NCBI GenBank assembly: GCA_016204645.1
Contig: JACQKI010000012.1
Coordinates: 1 to 14,916, forward strand
Source: Candidatus Kerfeldbacteria bacterium
GTDB taxonomy: Bacteria; Patescibacteriota; Patescibacteriia; SBBC01
Direction of reading: 5' to 3'
DNA: 14,916 nucleotides
This document shows positions 5,389 through 14,086 of the stretch, one piece after another (position 1 is the stretch's first letter; each line of letters begins with the position of its first letter). The notes under the pieces were generated by a model. It searched no databases. It was not told the DNA's origin and saw only the letters and a list, made by a program, of their open reading frames with translations. Made by a program: the position numbers and the translations under genes.

Positions 5389-5414
5389 CGGTTGACCGAT
5401 ACCTGAATATACCA

Positions 5415-5442
5415 AACAGCGCGGGCTTCGGCCCGCGCTGTT
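5415..5442 (+). terminator. UUCG-capped terminator hairpin after the pilin unit
   Basis: AACAGCGCGGGC (5415-5426) and GCCCGCGCTGTT (5431-5442) form a 12-bp perfect stem closed by the very stable C(UUCG)G tetraloop, 26 nt after the pilin 4 stop. The following tract, GTATTTCATT, is only moderately T-rich. It separates the pilin unit from the promoter at 5478. Confidence 0.85.
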
Positions 5443-5457
5443 GTATTTCATTAAGCC

Positions 5458-5495
5458 GCGACAGGCCGAGTAGGAGTTGGTACAATACTGGCATG
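5458..5495 (+). promoter_or_regulatory. Promoter of the DUF2079 gene, predicted leaderless
   Basis: GCGACA (5458-5463), 17-nt spacer, TACAAT (5481-5486) with a TGG extension. The ATG begins at 5493, 7 nt after the -10, where transcription is expected to start. The TAGGAG at 5471-5476 lies upstream of that start and 16 nt from the ATG, so it is unlikely to serve as a ribosome-binding site. Confidence 0.6.
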
Positions 5496-7529
5496 TCCTC
5501 GACTGCCGAACATCCCTTAGCTCGACGGTTGCGTACGTTTGGTCAACGTTGGTATCAATTCGCAAGGCAACACGAAACAAAAATAATCGTTGTCGCGATC
5601 GTTGTCTTTGTCGTTATCTTTACCGGCCTCGGCGCTTGGAAGCTCTGGTCATTTAACTACAACGCTCTCGATCTGGCCATTTATCGACAGGTGGCTGAAT
5701 ACTCAATCAACGGCCACCTATTTTCGTTTACCATCCACCCGCATTCCTACCTTGGCGACCATTTAGAATTATTTTTTATCGCCCTGCTGCCGTTCTACGC
5801 AGTTGCCCCGTCAGCCCTGACCCTGATCTTTCTACAAGCCCTGGCTTTAGCCATTGCGGTGCTACCGTTAGCCAAAATTTGCGCCCGCTTCGTCGATAAA
5901 CCCTGGCACCTGTTGCTGGTTGTCGCCTACTTAGCTAACCCGGCCATCCAAAATATGGCCTTATTCGAGTTTCACCTGTTGCCCTTCGCTATTCCCCTAG
6001 TCAGTTTTGCTTTGTTGGCCTGGTTCGAACAACGGTTTACTCGTTTCCTGATTTTTTCCCTGCTGGCCATGACTGTTCGTGAAGACGTGGCCTTAGTAAT
6101 TATTGGACTTGGTGTCTTGTCTATACTTGAACGCCGATCATGGCGCTGGAGCATTGTTCCGATTATCATTGGCGGCGCCTGGTTCATCACGGCTCTAAAA
6201 TTAATAGCTCACTTTTCTGGCTACGCCGAGTACAAATTTCTGGCCTACTACCGCTGGCTGGGCGACAGCCTTCCGACCATGATCCAAACCGCACTCACCA
6301 AACCATGGCTGGTGCTGCAACGCCTGCTAGCGCCGGGCAACCTGGCATTCTTCTTTGCCGTCCTGCTACCTCTTGCGTACTTGCCGCTGGCGCGCGCCGT
6401 GTGGTTGATTCCGGTCGCGCCAATTTTTCTCCAGCTGATGCTCGTGCAGTCACCTGGTGAAATTTTGATCTCCATACACTACCCCGCCCTGCTGATTCCC
6501 TTTTTCATTGTGGCCACGGCCGCGGCCCTGCAGCGGCTGCTCCATCCACCGCCGCGCGGCCTGTTCGCGAAGCTCGCGCGCGAACGCGGTATGTCACTGG
6601 TTATCTTTACGGTCGTGGTTATCTACAGCATGCTCGTCATCGGCCCGTTGGCCCAAGCCGTGCCGATTGTGGCCGGCACTGGCCGTATTCAGGATCGCGT
6701 CGCACTCGAACGGTCGCAGGTCAACCAACTTCCAACCGGCGGTACCGTGGCCGGCTTTGAAACCATAACTGCGCTCTCGAAACGGCAACGCCTGTACTCG
6801 CTGCACTACGTCTTTCTTGGAAACAAGCAATTCTCGCGCGAGCCGTACCTGCTGCCGGACGACGCTGATACGATCATACTCGACCAGCGAGATTTTTTAC
6901 TCTACCACCTGCTCTATCGTTACGACGAGGGCGATAACCAAAATGGCTACCGTCGCATACGTGAACTAATCAGTTCGCGTCATTTTGCCGTTACCAGCTA
7001 CTTCGACCGATTTGCAATTCTGCAGCGCGCTGACGTTGCCGATACCAGCGCCCTGTACACGCTCGGCGCTCCACCGTCGCTGCAAGGTACGAGCAGCACG
7101 CATGGCCCGCTCACCTTCAACGGCTGGACGAGTCCTGCCCGCCAACTGACTACTACCCAGACCACGGTCAACAACCGGGTGGTTCAGTTCTTGCCCGTCA
7201 GTTTAACGTTTACCAAGAGCCAAGATTCTGACGATATTTTGCATGTTGAATTCCAGTTCACCCAAGATAACGACATAGTTTACCGAATTTTACTGCCACT
7301 TGGCGGCGGAATTTACCCAACCAGTGATTGGCCAGTCAATGAAGCTGTCACGACCAATTATCGGCTTCTTCTCCCCCACTTCTTGCCCGACAATCAGCTG
7401 ACATTGACTGCTCGGGTAATCAAGGGCGACGGCGACGTCAGTTTGAACGGCCTGCGTTCGCTGCAGCTGCGCTACAAAACGTACGAACCGCTCGGCCCAA
7501 CCATTGAACTCGGCTCGATCGAACGCTAA
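5493..7529 (+). CDS. DUF2079-family multi-pass membrane protein with C-terminal beta-rich domain
   Basis: 678 residues. After a short cytoplasmic tail, a helix at 31-49 begins a polytopic region to about residue 395. DUF2079 hallmarks are NALDLAIYRQ (57-66), HSYLGDHLE (84-92) in the first outer loop, FEFHLLPFAIP (158-168), REDVAL (196-201) and HYPALLIPF (329-337). The family resembles GT-C glycosyltransferases in topology, but no reaction has been established for it that I can state. Residues 410-515 form a soluble domain, and residues 538-678 look beta-rich, like the carbohydrate-binding-type modules seen at the ends of GT-C proteins. The start at 5493 follows from the promoter; an in-frame extension to 5337 would run through the terminator at 5415-5442. 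Its stop overlaps the convergent gene's stop by 4 nt. A role in envelope glycan handling is inferred from family resemblance and the adjacent glycosyltransferase cluster. Confidence 0.8.
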   Translation: MSSTAEHPLARRLRTFGQRWYQFARQHETKIIVVAIVVFVVIFTGLGAWKLWSFNYNALDLAIYRQVAEYSINGHLFSFTIHPHSYLGDHLELFFIALLPFYAVAPSALTLIFLQALALAIAVLPLAKICARFVDKPWHLLLVVAYLANPAIQNMALFEFHLLPFAIPLVSFALLAWFEQRFTRFLIFSLLAMTVREDVALVIIGLGVLSILERRSWRWSIVPIIIGGAWFITALKLIAHFSGYAEYKFLAYYRWLGDSLPTMIQTALTKPWLVLQRLLAPGNLAFFFAVLLPLAYLPLARAVWLIPVAPIFLQLMLVQSPGEILISIHYPALLIPFFIVATAAALQRLLHPPPRGLFAKLARERGMSLVIFTVVVIYSMLVIGPLAQAVPIVAGTGRIQDRVALERSQVNQLPTGGTVAGFETITALSKRQRLYSLHYVFLGNKQFSREPYLLPDDADTIILDQRDFLLYHLLYRYDEGDNQNGYRRIRELISSRHFAVTSYFDRFAILQRADVADTSALYTLGAPPSLQGTSSTHGPLTFNGWTSPARQLTTTQTTVNNRVVQFLPVSLTFTKSQDSDDILHVEFQFTQDNDIVYRILLPLGGGIYPTSDWPVNEAVTTNYRLLLPHFLPDNQLTLTARVIKGDGDVSLNGLRSLQLRYKTYEPLGPTIELGSIER

Positions 7530-9148
7530 TTTTCGACGCGGTAGACCGTCACGGTCCCGCGTTGGAAGACTATTGTTAGGTCCGCGGCCCCAGCCGGCGC
7601 AAACGAGCCGAGCCGAGTTTCCCATGGCCCGACAACCAGATAATCAGCGTTTTGCTCAACCAGCCACTGTCGTCGCCAGGCATCGCTGGTGGTGGTATCG
7701 AAAAACTGACCTAACTCCGAACGTTTGCGCGTAAACTCCAACGTTTCGACATTATGGCCGATCACCACTGCTCGACCGGCTTTGGCTGGAATGAAATTAC
7801 CGGTAATATCGGAACTCAATACTACGCTGTCTGGCGGCGTAGACTGCCGTATCCAGGCAATCGCGTCGCGGTAATCCGTGCTTAGGTAAAAATAATATGG
7901 CCAGCTGCGACCGCGATCGAGTAAGAACGATAAATCCTGTCCATAAACCCACAACGGCGACAACCCGAATAGCACCACAAACAGCGACAGGGCGATCGCT
8001 TCCTGAAACTGTTGCACCGACCGTTGGCGCTTGAGCCAGTCGAAAAATTTGAGGACCATCGGCGCGGCCAGCAAGGCTAAGACAATGTTCAATCCGTGCG
8101 TCAGTCGGCGGTTGAAAAACACAGGCGCGTAAATGGCGACCAGATGCGCCGCGCCCCAAGCCACCAGCATCCGTTGGCGAAAAGATTTTCCGCGCCAAAG
8201 TACTGACGCACCAACGATTGCCGCCGCCAATAAGAAGCCATAGCTGACCATCGTCACCCACGGCCACGTGGTCGGTAAAATATTTTGAGCCGCCCGGCCA
8301 GCCCCAACTGGATCACGTAGTACGCTCCAAGCTTGGTAGGCAAGTGCCGACACAGCCAGCAACCAGGCGCTTCCAAAGATAAACAATACACGGCCGATCC
8401 GCTGCCGTTCAAGTGCCACCGTTACCAAAAGCACCGCTATCGTCACCACGCCCAGTGAGACAGCATGAAACGGGTGGAATGAATACAGCAGCAACATGGA
8501 CACGCCAGCGTACAGGCCGGGCCGCCATGAGCTGCGCTCAGCCGCTTGAACTAACCACACCACAGTCGCCACGATCAAAATCGAAGCTGCCAAAAAGTGC
8601 GGCGAGTGGTGCAGCGACAACCAGGTAAAGGCTTCGCTGACCCACAGGTCCATTGGCCAGGCGCTACCGGGTGGTGAGTTGCCAAAATACGCTTCGATAA
8701 ACGGCGCGGCCCAAGCGCCCACGCCGCCAGCCAAGCTGGCCAACAACCAAGCCGTCCGACGGTGACGGACATCAGGCAAGAAAAACGCTGCAGCCCAATA
8801 GATTACCAGCAACAACAAGAAACCAAGTGCTAACCTTGCTAACAAGTACGTCAGCAACGGCGGCAGGCCGAGTAAACCCCCAAGTAACCCCAGTGCCAGC
8901 CAGAACGGGTTAAACAAGGTGCCCGTCTGCGATTCGGCCGTGAACAAATCACGAAAAACCAGGTTTCCCTGCCGCGCTTGCTCAAGGTACGACAGGTAGA
9001 CGTTGACGTCGCCCGGCGCTGTTGAGTCAATGCCGGTATACACGGTCCCGCTTGGGGCCGTCAGAAAACCGAGGAGCGTAGGAATGTTAGCCGCCAGTAC
9101 TACAACCAGCGTCGCCACTAACAGCCAGCGTCGTTCGTGATTGGTCAT
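7526..9148 (-). CDS. GT-C-like integral membrane protein, probable glycosyltransferase
   Basis: 540 residues. Helix 1 (residues 8-28) is followed by a first outer loop holding APGDVNVYLSYLEQARQG (44-61). An Asp early in this loop, followed by a Tyr and a Gly, is the pattern of GT-C enzymes that take sugar from polyprenyl phosphates. About ten further hydrophobic segments follow. The C-terminal soluble part (from about residue 425) starts DYRDAIAWIRQSTPPDSVV, a common form in GT-C C-terminal domains, and ends VYRVEN. ATG at 9148 is preferred, with GGATAA upstream and a 7-nt gap from the previous stop. A GTG at 9163 would overlap that gene by 8 nt. It is the last gene of the minus-strand cluster and converges on the DUF2079 gene with no terminator between them. 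Donor and acceptor cannot be predicted. Confidence 0.65.
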   Translation of the reverse strand: MTNHERRWLLVATLVVVLAANIPTLLGFLTAPSGTVYTGIDSTAPGDVNVYLSYLEQARQGNLVFRDLFTAESQTGTLFNPFWLALGLLGGLLGLPPLLTYLLARLALGFLLLLVIYWAAAFFLPDVRHRRTAWLLASLAGGVGAWAAPFIEAYFGNSPPGSAWPMDLWVSEAFTWLSLHHSPHFLAASILIVATVVWLVQAAERSSWRPGLYAGVSMLLLYSFHPFHAVSLGVVTIAVLLVTVALERQRIGRVLFIFGSAWLLAVSALAYQAWSVLRDPVGAGRAAQNILPTTWPWVTMVSYGFLLAAAIVGASVLWRGKSFRQRMLVAWGAAHLVAIYAPVFFNRRLTHGLNIVLALLAAPMVLKFFDWLKRQRSVQQFQEAIALSLFVVLFGLSPLWVYGQDLSFLLDRGRSWPYYFYLSTDYRDAIAWIRQSTPPDSVVLSSDITGNFIPAKAGRAVVIGHNVETLEFTRKRSELGQFFDTTTSDAWRRQWLVEQNADYLVVGPWETRLGSFAPAGAADLTIVFQRGTVTVYRVEN

Positions 9149-9155
9149 CGTCTGC

Positions 9156-10685
9156 TTATCCACGCTCTAAGAGTAGCAAGAATCCGTCGCGGCCGTACGG
9201 AATCGACGGTCGGTCGCGGATCGTCCATCCGCGACGGTCAAACCACGACAAAATAATTTGACCGTTAAAAAACGGTTCGCCTGTACCGTACACCAGCCAA
9301 GCGCGCTGACGACCAGCCGGTGCCTGCTCCAGCCAGGGTCCGAGATTGTCGTCGGTAATCACTCGCGCGGCATTGTAACGGGCGTACGTGAAGATCCGAT
9401 TCTGCTCTTCCACGGAAAGCGGAAAAACGCCTTGAACCTTGTTTTGTCCGCGATAGTAGCGACTGACTGTCAGCTCATCCGGCCACAGGTGCACTAAAAC
9501 GGTGTCACCCGCTCGCTCGTGGGCTGCAATGTATTCAGCTGCGCCCCTCCACGGCAAGCCTTGGCCGCGAACCATGGCCGGCAGCTGCAAGGCCGCAAAA
9601 ACCGTCAGGATGCCGACGGCGGCCAAAAAACCGAGCCTGGTCCGATCATGCCAACGACGCAGTCCGTCAGTTGCGAGCAGCAGCAAACCGACGGCTGCGG
9701 GCAGAAAGAATTTCGTGGCCGGGCGAACCACGATCACGGGCAGCAAACTAATCAGTACCACCGTCAGTACGTATCCGGTCGCATGCCGATATTCAGTTTC
9801 CTTTGACTGCCGGCGAAGCAACGTTACCAACGCAGTTGCCAGCGCTCCGAGCGTCACCGCCCAGGTAAGGACGCGGAAGACAATAAAGGCGTTGATCTCC
9901 CACTGGTACGTAAAGGTATGAATGCCGTGGTAAAAGACAATGGAGTCGCGAATAACCGCTGTGGCTCCGGCTAGCGGATTAACGCTGTCCGTCACCCAGG
10001 TTGGTAGTCCCAATGGTTCGAAGTATCGCGGCAGCGAATTGTAGGCAAACCAGGGTACCAGCACCGCCGCCATCAGACCGAAGGTGATGATTACTGATCG
10101 CCAAGCTGGCCGGCGAGACCGGGCCAGCACCAAAAATACGAACTGAGCAAACACGACTGCCGCCGCGGTTAGGTGGGTGGCTACGGCCAACAACGATACG
10201 ACGACGTACCAGGCAGCCGAACGGGTTGACGGCTGTTTAAGCCATCGCCAACCAGCTGCTAACGATAAGGCTGCTAAGGCCACCAGTAACGCGTACATCC
10301 GCGCAGTTCGGGTCCAGAAGAACAGTATCGATGAGACGCTGCTGAGCGCCAAAGCGACTAAGCCGGCTGTTCGCCCCCAGAACGTGCGGGCCGCGTAGCC
10401 AATCGCCACAACCGCCCCCGCCCCGGACAACGCAGCCAGCAGCCGCAGCGACAGATCGCTAAACCCAAAGGTCGTTCCCCAAAGCTTAGTTAGTACGTAG
10501 TACAGCGGCGTGTGGTCGGCTTCGAAACGAAACAGTGCGAGCAGGTCGGGCCACGGCAGCTCGGCCGCCGCGGCCAGGTACGCTTCGTCAAAGGAAAAGC
10601 TGTAGTCAAGGCCGACAAACCTAAAGACCAATCCAAAGGCAGTAATCGCTACTAGTCCGACGGTCATAAAAGCATTAAGTTGCAT
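9156..10685 (-). CDS. PMT/ArnT-like (GT-C, PMT_2-type) glycosyltransferase A
   Basis: 509 residues. The first helix (residues 6-25) leads into SFSFDEAYLAAAAELP (29-44), where D33-E34 match the catalytic acidic motif of ArnT/PMT-type GT-C enzymes. FEADHTPLYYVLTKLW (54-69) matches the second conserved loop motif (usually DxHPPLYY). About ten further membrane helices follow, then a soluble domain from about residue 385 (AAEYIAAHERAGDTVLVHLW). Such enzymes move a sugar from polyprenyl phosphate to an outer-face acceptor such as a lipid, glycan or protein. The ATG at 10685 overlaps the upstream gene by 11 nt. An ATG at 10667 leaves an 8-nt gap and is also possible; an upstream extension to 10772 would lie deep inside the neighbour. 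It is a paralogue of that neighbour: both end with GD-x-VLVH, YYRG and WFxxxG motifs. Confidence 0.75.
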   Translation of the reverse strand: MQLNAFMTVGLVAITAFGLVFRFVGLDYSFSFDEAYLAAAAELPWPDLLALFRFEADHTPLYYVLTKLWGTTFGFSDLSLRLLAALSGAGAVVAIGYAARTFWGRTAGLVALALSSVSSILFFWTRTARMYALLVALAALSLAAGWRWLKQPSTRSAAWYVVVSLLAVATHLTAAAVVFAQFVFLVLARSRRPAWRSVIITFGLMAAVLVPWFAYNSLPRYFEPLGLPTWVTDSVNPLAGATAVIRDSIVFYHGIHTFTYQWEINAFIVFRVLTWAVTLGALATALVTLLRRQSKETEYRHATGYVLTVVLISLLPVIVVRPATKFFLPAAVGLLLLATDGLRRWHDRTRLGFLAAVGILTVFAALQLPAMVRGQGLPWRGAAEYIAAHERAGDTVLVHLWPDELTVSRYYRGQNKVQGVFPLSVEEQNRIFTYARYNAARVITDDNLGPWLEQAPAGRQRAWLVYGTGEPFFNGQIILSWFDRRGWTIRDRPSIPYGRDGFLLLLERG

Positions 10686-12183
10686 CGTAGCGAATGAGTA
10701 ACGGCGGCACATCCTTGAAAATGTCACGATAGACAGTTTGACGGTAACCCTGATCAGCGAACCAAGCGTCAATCAAGTGGCCGTTCCAGTAGCCGGGTTC
10801 AATCGTCACGTCATAAAAGAACCATACGCGTGATGCATCTTTAACGTACTCTGATAATTGGCTGACGTTGGTAACGTCAACCTGTACGCGGAAGTTGCGG
10901 CGGACGTTGTCTTCTAGCGTCGCTTCACCCGGCGGACGATCCGGTAGAAAACCATACACCGGAAGCGGACCGCGGTAGTAGTTTCGCACCACGATGTCGT
11001 CGTTGAACGGATGGACCAGCACCACGTCGCCGGATCGTCCTTCGCGCTCAACCAAGGCCGTGGCCGGTCGGTAATTGACCACCGGGGTTTGGGCTTGCAT
11101 ATAGTTCGCCGCGACAACGCCGACAAAAAGACAGGCCGCCAAAACGACTCGGCTAGCTGCTATTGGCATCTGCGCTAGACCGACGGCCACCACGGTGATT
11201 AGAGCCGGCGCCAAAACTGTTGCGTACTTGACGTCGGTAAAACCGACCAGCGACAACGCTAGTAAACCGGAAACAATAAAACTCAGCAGCCACGCCAAGG
11301 GAATGGTCATGCCGATGGACTGACGCTTGACTATCAATCTCAGCACTTGCAGCCACGCCAGGCCAACCACCAATCCGGCGCCAGTTTGGACCAAGGTAAA
11401 CCAGGTTGGCTGCTTGAACAATGGCGGTATCAATACGTGAATGGGAAAAAGTAAGCTGGCCACGACGCTCGGGTTTTGCTGCACGCCCAAGCTCGTCTGC
11501 CAATTTTGCACAATTGGTACTAGCGAGTACAACGCCCACGGTAAAAACAGCGCGATCACCGCGACTGCATAAATAACAACAGCGCGGCGATTTTCCATCG
11601 CCCGCCACAGCAGCAGTACCGTACTCCAAGCAAAAACCAACCCGAATGTGTAGTGCGTGTACAACCCCAGCACGCTGACTACGGTCAGCGCCAGCAGTGG
11701 TCGGACGCTTGGTCGAGATAGATACTGGTAAGCATAATAGATTGCCAACGTGGTCCACAGTAATACCCACGGGTACATGCGCAGCTCGAGGGCCTGCATA
11801 ACCAATAATCCGGCCACGCTGCTCAAAGCCGCCGCGACCCTGGCCGCCGGCTGACCAAAAGCCGTTCGGACAAAACCATACAAAACGACAATGCTGACCA
11901 TGCTCGGCACTAAGGACATCAGGCGCAGCATCCATTCACGGCTGCCGGCCACTACCTCCCACCACTCAGCCACCAAAAAAATAAACGGTGGATTATTTTC
12001 GAACTTTAACAACTCAACTGTTTCGGACAGGGGTCGTTCAGCCAGCGTCCGAATGAACTGCTCCCCGTACCACAAATCCTGGCTGGCTCCCCGTGCCCAG
12101 AGTCCGACAAAAACGGCCAACAGGCCACCGACCAGCGCGACCTCTCGCCACCGCGACCCGATGCTCAGCGTCGGGCTCGCCAC
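10675..12183 (-). CDS. PMT/ArnT-like GT-C protein B with altered acidic motif
   Basis: 502 residues, paralogous to the gene downstream (9156-10685). After helix 1 (residues 14-31) comes SQDLWYGEQFIRTLAERPLS (34-53). The position equivalent to the Asp of the DE motif is G40, leaving only E41. The second motif reads FENNPPFIFLVAEWW (61-75) instead of xDHTPLYYxLxKLW. The remainder is about ten helices plus a C-terminal domain (GDVVLVHPFNDDIVVRNYYR near 389-408), like its paralogue. Loss of the Asp suggests altered or lost catalysis, or that D36 a few residues earlier takes over. The start is GTG at 12183, overlapping the GT2 gene upstream by 19 nt; I see no in-frame ATG near the expected N-terminus. 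Co-transcribed with its neighbours. A pseudo-enzyme partner of the paralogue is one possibility. Confidence 0.7.
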   Translation of the reverse strand: MASPTLSIGSRWREVALVGGLLAVFVGLWARGASQDLWYGEQFIRTLAERPLSETVELLKFENNPPFIFLVAEWWEVVAGSREWMLRLMSLVPSMVSIVVLYGFVRTAFGQPAARVAAALSSVAGLLVMQALELRMYPWVLLWTTLAIYYAYQYLSRPSVRPLLALTVVSVLGLYTHYTFGLVFAWSTVLLLWRAMENRRAVVIYAVAVIALFLPWALYSLVPIVQNWQTSLGVQQNPSVVASLLFPIHVLIPPLFKQPTWFTLVQTGAGLVVGLAWLQVLRLIVKRQSIGMTIPLAWLLSFIVSGLLALSLVGFTDVKYATVLAPALITVVAVGLAQMPIAASRVVLAACLFVGVVAANYMQAQTPVVNYRPATALVEREGRSGDVVLVHPFNDDIVVRNYYRGPLPVYGFLPDRPPGEATLEDNVRRNFRVQVDVTNVSQLSEYVKDASRVWFFYDVTIEPGYWNGHLIDAWFADQGYRQTVYRDIFKDVPPLLIRYDAT

Positions 12184-12851
12184 AGATCGAAAATCATCCG
12201 AAAATACTGCAGGGCAATCGTCAGCGTCAACTTACTCTCCCCTTTCGTCCGGCTGCGGAAACGAAAGCCGATCTCGGTCACGCGGGTCGGTTTGAGGCGG
12301 ACCAACAGCTCGAGCAGAATCTTGAACCCACGCGGCTTGAGCTGCTGGGCGACACGCAAAAAATCGTCGCGGCGGATGGCAAAAAACCCGCTCATCGGGT
12401 CTTGGACTCGAACGCCAAGCACGACGCGCGCCACCTGCTTTGCGCACCAGCTAAACCAGCGCCGGACGAGCACATCCTCGGTTGATCCGCCCGAGGCAAA
12501 TCGCGAGCCAACCGCAACTTCGCTCCCCGCTTCGATGGCCGCAATCAGCTGCGGAGCGATTTGTTCATCGTGCGACAAGTCGGCGTCCATCACCACTACC
12601 ACCGGCGCCTGGGCGGCTTTGACGCCGTCAACCACGGCCGAGGCTAATCCGCGTTTGGTTCGCCGTTCGAGCAAACGTACCGGATTCTGTTTGGCCAGCT
12701 CGTTGGCCACCTGCTCGGTGCCGTCTGGCGACCCGTCGTCGACCACCACGATTTCGGCTTGGCGTTCCAATCCGGCTAGGCGCGGTACGAGCTCGCGAAG
12801 GTTCTCGGCTTCGTTGTAGGTCGGTAGGATGAATGCGGCACGCAGCTTCAT
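12165..12851 (-). CDS. DPM1-type GT2: polyprenyl-phosphate sugar synthase
   Basis: 228 residues, a single GT-A-fold GT2 domain without a C-terminal membrane region. Motifs in order: PTYNE (10-14), VVDDGSPDGT (36-45) for nucleotide-sugar binding, DADLSHD (89-95) with the DxD metal site, GSRF (115-118), QDPMSGFFAIRR (150-161) and GESKL (204-208). This is the signature of dolichol/polyprenyl-phosphate mannose synthases and close relatives. They transfer a sugar from GDP-mannose, or in relatives UDP-glucose and others, to polyprenyl phosphate on the cytoplasmic face. The product is the donor GT-C enzymes use, and three or more such genes flank it. It overlaps the upstream gene by 4 nt (ATGA) and the downstream one by 19 nt. 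The sugar cannot be read from the sequence; galU about 11 kb away makes UDP-glucose a possible donor. Confidence 0.9.
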   Translation of the reverse strand: MKLRAAFILPTYNEAENLRELVPRLAGLERQAEIVVVDDGSPDGTEQVANELAKQNPVRLLERRTKRGLASAVVDGVKAAQAPVVVVMDADLSHDEQIAPQLIAAIEAGSEVAVGSRFASGGSTEDVLVRRWFSWCAKQVARVVLGVRVQDPMSGFFAIRRDDFLRVAQQLKPRGFKILLELLVRLKPTRVTEIGFRFRSRTKGESKLTLTIALQYFRMIFDLWRARR

Positions 12852-14086
12852 ACGGTCGTAGCCAATTGGTTATCTGACCGCATGGTAGCACGACTGGTGG
12901 TCGCGGTATGGAAGATCCGATGGACGACCGAGGCCGTCAACGCGACATACAGTACCGTCCGCAGCAGCACCACGGCCGTATGGGTCAGTGAATCTGAACC
13001 GAAGTTATTGAATGCCAAGGGAAATTCTACGTAGCCAACCAGGCCAATGGCAAGGACTAGCCAGAGTTCAGTCCGTTGGCGGACGAACAGCGGCAACCAC
13101 GGGAACAGCCAGATGTACCACTGTGGCGAGTGGTATGGAAAGAATTGAATGAACAGGAGTAACACCAACAAGCTCCAGGAGATAACGTCCTCTCCGGTTT
13201 GGATGAAGCGACGGAAAAAACGCTGCGCTACGAACAGTAGAAACGGTAGGCCGACTTGCAGCAGCTGCAAGCCTTTCGCCAGCACGTACATTAGCGTGGC
13301 GTACGCCGCCGGGGATACAACCGACGACAAGTAATCCGTGTACAACACTAGCGCTGAGCCGTGAGAAACCTGACGCGACGCTTGCCAGGCGTACGGGTAC
13401 AACGCTTGCTCAAAGCCGACAATTAAACTGAGTACGATCAGTGTAACCAGGGTCGGCGCGATTACCAAAACTACAGGCCAACCGAAAAATGCTGCTGTGG
13501 TTGATCGACCGGAAACATTGAGCCAGTACAGCATCCAGATCGGGAACAACATCAGGGGGTAGCCTTTCGCCAAAACGGCGATGCCGAGTAGGAAAAAAGA
13601 CCAGCCAAATCGCTGGCGCAACAGCAGCCACAGCGCCACTGCCACGAACAGAGCTGGGAAAGCATCGTACCGATAGAGTGTAAAGTAACTGAACGTCGGT
13701 AGAGCAAACGCCAGCAACCACCAAGCCGAACGCCCGAATGAACGGAGTAACCACCAAGTAACAATCACTAGCAGCAACGTCATCAGCGCGTTCTCGGCTA
13801 CCGCGGCGGTCCGATACCACTCAAAGCTGTCGTTAACAAGGGCTGGAACTGTCAGGTACAGCACACCGAACAACGGATACTCAATCAGCTGGTGTGCATT
13901 CGGAAGCTGGCCCAGCCGGAAGTATTCGATTCGATTGTAGTAGACTGCCAGCTCGTAGTCATCGCGCCAAAAACCTGTAAGCGGCTCCCGCGCGTGGGGC
14001 GGCCACTCGAGTGACAGAGCGTACATTATCAGGCCCAGCGATACCGCCAGCGCTACCGATGTCAGCTTCGGCCACGGTCTGATCAT
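12848..14086 (-). CDS. GT87-like (DUF2029-type) polyprenyl-phosphate-sugar transferase
   Basis: 412 residues, about ten hydrophobic helices. The first outer loop holds FWRDDYELAVYYNRIEYFRL (39-58) and LIEYPLFGVLY (67-77), the D...Y...EYPPL-type arrangement of GT87 and related GT-C mannosyltransferases. YRYDAFPALF (138-147) and VLAKGYPLMLFPIW (171-184) match the family's internal motifs (D-x-FPAL and KxxPLL-type). GT87 enzymes such as mycobacterial PIM and lipomannan mannosyltransferases add sugars from polyprenyl phosphate on the outer face. No large soluble C-terminal domain is present, unlike the other GT-C proteins here. The ATG overlaps the upstream stop by 4 nt and the stop overlaps the DPM1-type start by 4 nt, so translation is probably coupled. 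The assignment is by motif and topology, and a related DUF2029 specificity is possible. Confidence 0.7.
   Translation of the reverse strand: MIRPWPKLTSVALAVSLGLIMYALSLEWPPHAREPLTGFWRDDYELAVYYNRIEYFRLGQLPNAHQLIEYPLFGVLYLTVPALVNDSFEWYRTAAVAENALMTLLLVIVTWWLLRSFGRSAWWLLAFALPTFSYFTLYRYDAFPALFVAVALWLLLRQRFGWSFFLLGIAVLAKGYPLMLFPIWMLYWLNVSGRSTTAAFFGWPVVLVIAPTLVTLIVLSLIVGFEQALYPYAWQASRQVSHGSALVLYTDYLSSVVSPAAYATLMYVLAKGLQLLQVGLPFLLFVAQRFFRRFIQTGEDVISWSLLVLLLFIQFFPYHSPQWYIWLFPWLPLFVRQRTELWLVLAIGLVGYVEFPLAFNNFGSDSLTHTAVVLLRTVLYVALTASVVHRIFHTATTSRATMRSDNQLATTV

Noticed and set aside
5337..5492. Upstream in-frame extension of the DUF2079 gene to 5337
   Set aside because: It would run through the end of pilin 4 and the 12-bp terminator stem at 5415-5442. 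The added residues are not family-like, and a promoter lies directly before 5493.
10686..10772. N-terminal extension of GT-C protein A to 10772
   Set aside because: It lies inside the upstream paralogue, which is clearly coding in another frame. The conserved first helix begins just after 10685.
11153..11935. Open frame of 260 codons on the same strand as the GT-C protein B gene, in another frame
   Set aside because: It overlaps a well-supported membrane protein gene entirely and its translation lacks membrane or domain character.
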